In this document: positions 56,772 through 64,000 of the stretch, one piece after another
Layout: each line of letters begins with the position of its first letter
Position numbering within the stretch: the stretch's first letter is position 1
Assembly: GCA_963669155.1 (NCBI GenBank)
Contig: OZ022580.1
Coordinates: forward strand, 27,524,262-27,588,261
Direction of reading: 5' to 3'
Length of the DNA: 64,000 nt
DNA from: Arbacia lixula
Lineage: Eukaryota; Echinodermata; Echinoidea; Arbacioida; Arbaciidae
Made by a program: the position numbers and the translations under genes
Notes under the pieces: generated by a model
Told to the model about the DNA's origin: nothing
Seen by the model: the letters and a program-made list of their open reading frames with translations, nothing else
The model's database searches: none

Positions 56772-57480
56772 GAGGACAGTGCATGGACAAGTCACTTTCC
56801 TCCCTGTTCCTCTGTTATCGCAACATAATGAGATTTTAACGCCCACCTCTTGGATCCCACGATTTATTTTTTCCCTCCTGTATTAAAGAACTGCTTGTGC
56901 ATAAAAGTGTAGAGTTGTTGTGTGATACCTTGTATCTCTTGGAATCTTTGAAGGCTTTTTAATGCACCATTACCCACTTGACCTTTTGCGAAATTATCAC
57001 GCAATTGCGGTTAAATATTCAAAGTTGCAAAAGAGCGCAAATTTGGAGATAGCGATCTGCAAATGGACCATATGTCATGTGGGTTTATGTTTGTTCGTTC
57101 CCCCACCCCCATGTGATTTGCTTTTTATAACGTATGTTTTTAAATGTCAGGAGATGAGGTGATATCAGTTTTTGAATCTGTAGATTATGAGTATGTTTAT
57201 AAGCTTTGTTATATTATTCTTAGTTTACAAAACCTTCTAAATGGTTGTTGTATCTTGCTTTTAAAAAAAAAGAGTGTTTAGGGGTGAAATTTTACCCTAC
57301 GAAATGAGACAATTGATGGCCATAAAATGACATTTGACAACATCATCAACACAGCTTGGCAGAGAGTTGCAGACATCCTTGGGGATACAAACAAATGAAG
57401 CAAAAGAAAAAAAAAGATCAAATGCAATCAAGCTAGATGACAAGGACACAAACAACGCAAGCTATGGTGGAAGAATCACT
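56770..57480. other. Stretch without recognisable features
   Basis: AT-rich. A 66-codon plus frame has no domain. Confidence 0.35.
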
Positions 57481-57483
57481 CTA

Positions 57484-57806
57484 GTTTGCTGATCTGGACA
57501 ACTAAGCTGAATTTCCAATCGCGTCTTAATCAGCTCGAAACTTGGAATACATGAACTCAAAACTCGGGCTGCATAATTCATCCTGATGTTCAGTGTGCGA
57601 CGGTAAAAGGCCATGACCGCATGGCTTCGGTTGTGAGCTCACAATCACGCACGTATAAAAACCTAACGTTGATAATGCCTAAGTGCGTGCTGATGCATGA
57701 TGGGATTGAGAAAGTTTCAGGCTAATGAAGACGCTATTTGGCCAACCAACCCAGATTTCTTAGGAGAGTTTTCTCGACCAAATAGCTGATCTGGCTAATG
57801 GCGAAG
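57484..57806 (-). mobile_element. TGCGTCTTCATTAGCCC-family element, degraded copy 2
   Basis: Reverse-orientation match to 11860-12240. Shared words include TTTGCTGATC, GCGTCTTAATCAGCTCGAAA, CGCATGGCTTCGGTTGTGAG, AGGCTAATGAAGACGC and TTTTCTCGACCAAATAGCTG. Both termini are lost or unrecognisable. Confidence 0.6.
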
Positions 57807-57829
57807 AACCCATGGGTCAAATTAAGTAG

Positions 57830-57905
57830 AAAGCATAGTTCTGAGCAGTCATGTCATTACATCAGGCTTAGAAAGTATCCCCTGTAAAGATAGAATATTT
57901 GTTTT
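57830..57905 (+). repeat. Dispersed AGCCCC-ended motif fragment
   Basis: GTCATTACATCAGGCTTAGA then AAGTATCCCCTGTAAAGAT, a decayed form of the right end seen at 44312-44355. Confidence 0.35.
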
Positions 57906-58111
57906 CTGCATTCTGCAATCTTATGTGCTGCAATGTAGTGGGGAGTAGAGATGAAATGTAGAATCCTATTGCAATCTATCACTTCAAACATTCCCCACCT
58001 TCAAACCACAAGCAGCACACTGGACCATAAGCAGATTGGCAAACCACAGAAAGCGGCCAAGTCACTGGCTTTCCAGGAAACCCAGTTCTTCGACAGGGCA
58101 AGCACCCAAAG

Positions 58112-58117
<6 letters not shown>

Positions 58118-58168
<51 letters not shown>

Positions 58169-58224
58169 GAGAGAGAGAAAGGGAGAGAGACAACAGACAG
58201 GCAGAGAGAGAGGGAGGGAGAAAT

Positions 58225-58275
<51 letters not shown>
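58118..58275 (+). repeat. (GA)n microsatellite pair
   Basis: Pure GA arrays at 58118-58164 and 58226-58271 with GGGA and CAGACAGG interruptions. Spurious frames of up to 192 codons overlap it. Confidence 0.95.
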
Positions 58276-58279
58276 AGGG

Positions 58280-58645
58280 TATGGGTGGGAAAAAATAGCA
58301 CAGAGACAGAATGGGGAACAGAAGAATAGGAGGAAGACAGGAAAGGGGGGAGGGTAGGTGGGGGTGGGGGAGGGGAGCACACTGAATGCCTTGGCCACTT
58401 GTATTGATTTTGCTTCTCAGAGGACAGTGACTTTTCCAATTCTCTCCCAATTTGACTTTTGCTTGGATGACTGCCTGCCTATAGCTTCCTCCAAATATAG
58501 CCTTTCTGTGCCTACTGGTAGCTTTGGCTCCAGGCTTTGTGGAGGTATATATTTCTGTGTCGTGCACAGCCGCAATCACATCGTGAGAGTAGACTGGGAC
58601 ATGTATCTAGACTATCAAACACTCTACCTTCTCATCCCTTCCCTG
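58280..58645. other. Stretch between microsatellites
   Basis: 58330-58380 is G-rich (GGGGGGAGGGTAGGTGGGGG), quadruplex-capable. No gene is seen. Confidence 0.4.
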
Positions 58646-58648
58646 TGA

Positions 58649-58760
<112 letters not shown>

Positions 58761-59059
58761 AGGAATCCTCTCTGGTAGATGAGGTTGTGATTGCTGTTTG
58801 CAAAAATGATAAACATGTTGCAGTCTAGAAGCTAGGCTAGCCAACTGTGTCATGTTTTACTCCAGGTGAAAGGAAAGTGGTCATTGAACTGAGGGAAAAG
58901 ACTCCTCTACATGTACAAGTACATGTCAATTGTGGGGCAATTCTATCTGCAGCTGTCCTAAGATTTGTTTCATTATTGTTGGCTCATCCTAACCAGGTGC
59001 CAACTGTTTGAGACAATTGACGGTTGTTTCTGTATTCTGGCAGAAAAAGAATTCCCTCT

Positions 59060-59615
59060 CAGCTGTTAATTTATCACTCAATTGACATTTAAAGACATGA
59101 ATGTAACATTCTGAATTTACTACATTATTATAGTCATTTCTTGTAAATGTCATGAAACTCATAACAATGTCCATTTGCAGATTTGGTATCTGATTTCTAG
59201 CTGCAGAGGTATTACTTGATTGACATTTAAAGAGATAAATGGAAGATATTCTGAACTGATTTCAAGTATTTATGGTCATTTCTTGTAAATGTCATTATTA
59301 ATAGAACAATGTCCTTTTGCAGATTTCATATCTGATTGCTCGCTGCAAATGTTTCACTTGATTGACATTTATGGAGTTAAATGTAAGATATTTTGAACTG
59401 ATTTCAAGTATTTATGGTCATTTCTTAAAAATGTCATTATTAATAGAACAATGTCCTTTTGCAGATTTCATATCTGATTGCTAGCTGCAAATGCTTCACT
59501 TAATTAAGTATCACTTAATTGACATTTATGAACTGATTTCAATGTTAATGGTCATTGCTTGTAAATGTCATGATAATAAGAACAATGTCCAATCGCAGAT
59601 TTCATATCTGATCTT
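59060..59615 (+). repeat. Tandem repeat, about four units of 141 bp
   Basis: Units share CAGATTTCATATCTGATTGC, TTCACTTGATTGACATTTA and TATGGTCATTTCTTGTAAAT and GAACAATGTCCTTTTGCAG. The two central units are nearly identical; the outer ones are more diverged and the last is shortened. Ordinary satellite-like expansion with no coding signal. Confidence 0.85.
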
Positions 59616-59689
59616 GAGTGTCACTGTATGATGTTGTCAAAATGTTCTTCTGTTATATGATACATACCTACATAAAGTCTTCTAGCACA

Positions 59690-59906
59690 TACACTACAGC
59701 TCAAAGGAATTGGCTTAGGGAAAGGGAAAGGGAAGGAGCTGCACTTTTAAACCGTGGTATATTTTGTCCAGTTCAGCATGAAACTTGATGCTTTTTAGGC
59801 TATAGCATCGTGTTTCATGCTGAAATATACTGCGGTTTAAAACTGTGGCTCCTTCCCTTTCTTCCCTTTCCCTTTCCCTATGCCAATTCTTTTGAGCTGT
59901 TCTGTA
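59690..59906. mobile_element. Foldback MITE (family P), copy 5
   Basis: 217 bp. TACACTACAGCTCAAAGG at the left and TTTTGAGCTGTTCTGTA at the right. Part of the left purine block is shorter and the right inner arm lacks the GTCCAG segment, so the palindrome is incomplete. Confidence 0.75.
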
Positions 59907-59909
59907 CTC

Positions 59910-61200
59910 AGTTGTTACACTTTTACCTGTTTGTACAATAAGCCTGGCACTTGACTGATGCAAAGAAGGAAAGTTGCAGCAGATATGTACAATTACATAT
60001 TACTCTGTATTTTCAGACCATTTTTTATGTTCACTTAATTTTTAAAACCAGTGTTTTATCAGAGCTATTAAATTAAAAAGTTCAATTTTTGTAGGAACTT
60101 ACCAATATTTTGCAATTTGAAAGAAATGAATACTTTGAAAGAGTGAATACGTTTAAGATTGCCTGCCAGCTAATCTATAATGGATTGAAGATGGGCAGCT
60201 ATTTACTTAGTTCGCCTCCCACTCATTAAACTGGTATTCGGTGTAATATTACACGCCGCCAATATGACTGTCTTTAATGAAAAAATAGTGATTAAGTGGT
60301 GAAATTTGAATATATTTTCCATCAGGGAATTTTATTTCCCACCAAGTAATCCAGAGTTCTACTTAACTTGCATTTTGCACTGACAATACCGATCCATCTT
60401 GCAGTTTTATATGCATTGCCCAATCCCTCAGGGATTTCGTAGGTGCTATGTGTTGGGCTGATATTTCTTTCTCTCTGAGAATTGCGGTCTGAAGACTTTC
60501 AAGTTGAATTGTTCTTACACTTTCAAAGGGATTTCATTTTTGTTGTTGTGTGTGTGCTTGAAATATTTTCAGCTTCCACATTGGCTCTCGTTATTAACGA
60601 TGATGATTAACGTTGTATTCTGTTGAAAAATACAACGAAGAGGCGGACTGTGGGTTAAAACCATAAATGGAGAAGTGTGAAACCATGTTATTACAAAGTC
60701 TTTGGCGCAGAGAATGGGCTGGTTTCCACGAGGTGTGTTGTCTCTCCAGACTTTGATGATCACGACTCTCCATCTGCATGTCCACCTACCTTGATTCCTT
60801 GTGACTAGTAACTGTTCTGGTTCTACTCTTTCCAGTCAGTGCTCTTAACAGATCCATATGTTTGATATTTTTGTCTGAATCTGCATCTTGTCACCTCAAT
60901 TTTTCCAGTTGGTTTGCGGAACAACTGAATGCAAACAGAATCGTTGGAATGCATGCCAGAAGGTTGCCATATGTTCTAGTGCAACTAGTCTGATGTGAAT
61001 CAAGTGGACATCCATGTACATGTCTATGTAGCCGCGGTGGAAAGCAACATTTTGAAAAGTTGAGTTTAAGCCCGGTATCCTTCATTTGAGTCATGTGTGT
61101 CATTTGTAATTTGAATGTAATCATAAATTGATCTATTGCTTTTACTATTTCATAACGAGACTTTGTACAGCCCTTCCTCGAAAATGAGGAGAAGCATTTA
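59910..61200. other. Stretch without recognisable genes
   Basis: A 139-codon minus frame (60891-61310) has no domain I recognise. Two overlapping 63-64-codon minus frames lie at 60569-60785. Confidence 0.3.
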
Positions 61201-61204
61201 CATG

Positions 61205-61890
61205 GAGGAGATTGTTTCCTCCGTCTTCGTCTGTAATTCTGGTCGAGTCTTCCTTCCCTAACACATTTAACCAACAACCACTCTGCCAAAGTGCTGTCAA
61301 ATTTGGGCAATCATATTTCTTAAAAAGACGTCAGGAGGAGAAATTGCACTTTTCATTACAGGATCCACGGGCGCGTAGATCATCTTTCGAGGAAAGATAG
61401 TGATATAGGGGAAAGGCTTAACTGGATTATGTCTTTGCAGGCTACATGTTGTAAAGGATGCGGTTCGCAATGATGAATATGAGAAACGCTTTATTGTGTA
61501 CGTCGTTTGCCCCCTGTTTGACTCTGCCGATAAATCCTCAACCTTCCTGCCATAAATATCTCCACCTACATGTACATCCCCATAAAAGCGTCTTTTCAAT
61601 GATTTCTCCAATCGGGCCGTGCCAGTGATATTTTTCCTGACCGTCGTTTCTCGCGAGGTGTTTTCACGATAGAAAGAAGTGTCCAATAGCTTCCAAGCAG
61701 TGCTGTTTGTCCTGTTCCTTCACCTCTTCCTATGTGTGAGTATGACTTAGTTGGGTGCTTAACACGGCTAATCTGCACACGACTCAATTAGCCGCAGACA
61801 GTGAGTGTTAATCCGGTCAATGGGCTGACAGCAGATCTGTAACAGTCTTCATTTTGTTTTGGGGTATCCTTTTTTCCTGGAACCATTTTT
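61205..61890. other. Stretch with a 129-codon open frame
   Basis: A minus-strand frame of 129 codons (61297-61686) is the longest outside repeats on this side. It has no recognised domain and no convincing splice sites or start context. The region is slightly GC-richer and non-repetitive, so a conserved segment or an exon is not excluded. Confidence 0.25.
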
Positions 61891-61907
61891 TTGCTCTTTC
61901 ACACTCA

Positions 61908-61909
61908 GG
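61908..61909 (+). other. Candidate recursive splice (ratchet) junction
   Basis: A 3' splice site is followed immediately by a consensus 5' splice site: a T/C-rich tract (TTTTTTTGCTCTTTCACACTCAG) of which the last part is CTTTCACACTCAG, then GTGAGT. This CAG|GTRAGT juxtaposition is the known signature of zero-nucleotide exons that subdivide very long introns, best described in Drosophila. It would imply that the window lies in a plus-strand intron. Single-site evidence only. Confidence 0.4.
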
Positions 61910-61914
61910 TGAGT

Positions 61915-62480
61915 TGTAACCAATCAGAGAAGACATGGTGTGGGGGTGGTAAGTTGGCGTAATACAGATCAAAAAGACTGGCCTTGTAATTGTTTTGTAT
62001 GGTTTTAATCCAGATTCTCACTGTGTAGGAGCTGCTCAATTCTTTTTTTGTTCATTCTTGGGCACTCTTTGATAAGACATCAATCTCTGCAGACACTGGC
62101 GAGTATGATTGAAGAAGCTGGGCCATTGTGGAATGATTACTGGTGATTTGATTTGATTTGATTTGATCTGATCTGTTAACTCACCACATGTGGATAACTT
62201 TCACCATGTGTTGGCCTACTCTCTGATGTGCATATTGCATGCTTACCAGCGAGGTCAGCACAGCAGGAAATTGATCTTCCTCACCAGAAACATTCACAAG
62301 GATTCATATCATGAGGCAAGTATATTCGTTCGTTGCACTGCAAACGTTCTCTGAATCCACAGGAAAGCTGACTTAACATGCTCTTAATATGCTCTTGTCA
62401 TGAAACAACATCTGAGGCATGTATTGCACTATACCGTACAAAGCAAGAAAGAATCTACAGCTGCTCTGGTGCTCTAAATG
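61915..62480. other. Unassigned stretch
   Basis: A short GATTT array at 62141-62165. Otherwise nothing is recognised. Confidence 0.4.
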
Positions 62481-62565
62481 AGGGCTCTTTTTTTTTTTTT
62501 TTTTTTTTAGGGGGGGGGGGGGGTATTATGGGGGCTGAATTTCCCTGAGCCCCCAATGTATATTT
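62480..62565 (+). repeat. G-rich dispersed motif with T21 and G13 runs
   Basis: GAGGGCTC, a T run, a G run, then GGGGGCTGAATTTCCCTGAG and CCCCCAATGTATATTTTCAC. The clearest single example of the motif core. Confidence 0.55.
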
Positions 62566-62798
62566 TCACTAATGACGTCTTGACACTGTGATCAATTCCT
62601 TCTTCTCTCTACCTACTGTGTTGGGAGGGGGGCAGTAGAAGGGTCTTTGTGTGCAAACGCAGAGCATACTTCACAACCTTTACAATGTTAGCTACTCATC
62701 ATAGCAAAGTTGTAAAATAGCATGCCCTTTCTGAGTCCGATATTAACCCACATTTGGGCATTTGTGAAAAGTGGCAGTCTCATTTAGCTGAGGGAATT

Positions 62799-63025
62799 TT
62801 GCTCAAAGGAATTGGCATAGGGAAAGGGAAAGGGAAGAAAGGGAAGGATCTGCAGTTTTAAACCGTGGTATATTTTGTCCAGTTCAGCATGAAACATGAT
62901 GCTTTTGGGCTAAAGCATTGTGTTTCATGCTGAACTGGACAACATTTACCACGGTTTAAAACTGCAGATCCTTCCCTTTCTTCCCCTTGCCTTTCCCTAT
63001 GCCAATTCCTTTGAGCTGTTGTGTA
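62799..63025. mobile_element. Foldback MITE (family P), copy 6
   Basis: 227 bp, both arms nearly complete. GCTCAAAGGAATTGGCATAG at the left and TTTGAGCTGTTGTGTA at the right. Inner arms GTCCAGTTCAGCATGAAACA and its inverse are intact around GCTTTTGGGCTAAAGC. The left edge has lost the CACTACA terminus. Confidence 0.8.
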
Positions 63026-63029
63026 TGTA

Positions 63030-63820
63030 ACAGACCAGTATGGTATCCATAGCTTGGTACTTTTGTTTTTTATTGTGTTAGCATAAGTAGGAGGTTGTTA
63101 TTCAGCCCTGAATGGTAACCTAATTCATAATATCTGGGGGAGCATTGGGCTTGAAACTAAGACGTCTAGCCATTGTATCCCTATGACATTTCTAGGCTTA
63201 TAAGAGGAGAAGTGCTTGTTTGCACTGTGTACCGTGACAGTCTAGAGTAAAAATTATTATAGCCCCCCCCCCTTTCTCCCATCCTCCCCCCGTTTGAGTG
63301 CCTTCGGCCTCGCGCGTGAAGCACAGTGGAAAGGCAGATGATTAAACCCTAATTTTCCAGTCATGATGACCCTTATGAAATCCGTCGATGTCTCGTTGCC
63401 ATGGGGACGGCTCCGTGAATGATGTTGTAGGGTTTCTCATTCTGTTTCTCATTAATTGTCCTTAGCTATGGCGGTCGAGTGTTGAGGTGCATCGCATCTC
63501 AAACCACGTCATGTCTCTTCTGTCGTTCAACCAGCTTTCTTAAAAGATATTACAGGAATTGTTGATGCAGTGCACTGTGGTCTTAAAAGGAGATAAAAAT
63601 CATCAGATGTGAAATGTCCTATTCTTCATTGTCTTTGGTTAAAATGAGCGTACTGTACTTAAACATGCCCTGCTGTATGTTTTGTAACACAAACATCAAA
63701 ACAGAACAGTGTGACGGTTAAAGTTATATGTATTGATTGACTCATTAGAGATGGAAATGATACGTACACTGGCGTGAAGTACACAGTACATGCATATCTA
63801 TGTATGTGGCTAAATTCTAT
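63030..63820. other. Unassigned stretch with an X-box-like site
   Basis: 63300-63520 is GC-richer and non-repetitive, and includes GTTGCCATGGGGAC at 63395-63408, close to an RFX X-box. No exon is supported. Possible regulatory segment. Confidence 0.3.
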
Positions 63821-63824
63821 TGGG

Positions 63825-63910
63825 AACATCACCCAGGGGGCGCAGGGTGAGAAAGCCCCCGTAAGGCGAACACAGAGAGCGCCAAAAGAAATCAAAGTGC
63901 CCCTGTAAAT
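63825..63910. repeat. Dispersed GGGGGC/GCCCCC motif
   Basis: CACCCAGGGGGCGCAGGGTG, GAGAAAGCCCCCGTAAGGCG and AAAGTGCCCCTGTAAATGTC, a variant of the motif at 44190 and 7640. Confidence 0.45.
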
Positions 63911-64000
63911 GTCATTTCCTTCTTGGCTTTAATGGAATTCATGTATGAAAGTATGAACCCCTGGAAATAAACTTTTAATTTCTGCCCAGCTATAGTTTCG

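Noticed and set aside
60891-61310. 139-codon minus frame
   Set aside because: No recognisable domain; composition is not protein-like and no splice sites fit. Kept only as an unassigned stretch.

Overview
This is a eukaryotic, repeat-rich and gene-poor window. No open reading frame longer than about 190 codons exists. The longest ones are Ser/Leu or Arg/Glu translations of (GA)n/(TC)n microsatellites or lie inside repeats. I recognise no conserved protein domain, rRNA, tRNA or reverse transcriptase. The AT-rich base composition, very frequent ACATGTACATGT-type palindromes, many long (GA)n tracts, numerous short palindromic DNA transposons (MITEs) and the GGGGGCT...AGCCCCC dispersed motif suggest a marine invertebrate, most likely an echinoderm or another non-vertebrate deuterostome. 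That assignment is inferred from texture, not from a gene. The simplest reading is a large intron or intergenic desert.

Layout. 1-300: a cluster of six ACRCRTGG motifs. 1790-4280: a nested transposon pile-up, in which a TTAA-target MITE exists as an inverted dimer, one arm carries a 1,038-bp hAT-like element with a perfect 8-bp target duplication, and the host site is itself a short tandem duplication. 6438-7448: two different TTAA-target elements, one inside the other. 11-14 kb: foldback MITEs and a TGCGTCTTCATTAGCCC-ended element. 15.4-19.4 kb: (GA)n microsatellites. 21.6-25 kb: further TTAA elements and a candidate noncoding exon. 29.7-30.2 kb: a GC-rich PIF/Harbinger-like element with a TAA duplication. 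31.9-38.4 kb: more TTAA elements, a long (TC)n tract and the second hAT-like copy, also with a perfect 8-bp duplication. 38.7-43.6 kb: small MITEs, a G-rich tandem repeat and a 14-unit minisatellite with two unit lengths. 44-54 kb: candidate untranslated exons, a TATA-box promoter candidate, tandem repeats and a pyrimidine-rich repeat. 54.6-54.9 kb: a CpG- and GCC-rich island. 55.4-63 kb: another full TTAA element, microsatellites, a 141-bp tandem repeat, two foldback MITEs and a candidate recursive splice site.

Functionally, the only host-gene signals I can argue for are splice-site-bounded segments (24207-24268, 44528-44623, 49442-49624, 52740-52873, 53230-53268), two AG|GT junctions preceded by pyrimidine tracts (42152, 61908) and a few promoter or enhancer-like islands. 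All are low to moderate confidence. The mobile-element content is far better supported: at least six sequence families share TTAA flanks and AAG/AGR-type termini, implying that one or a few TTAA-specific transposases drove much of the local expansion.
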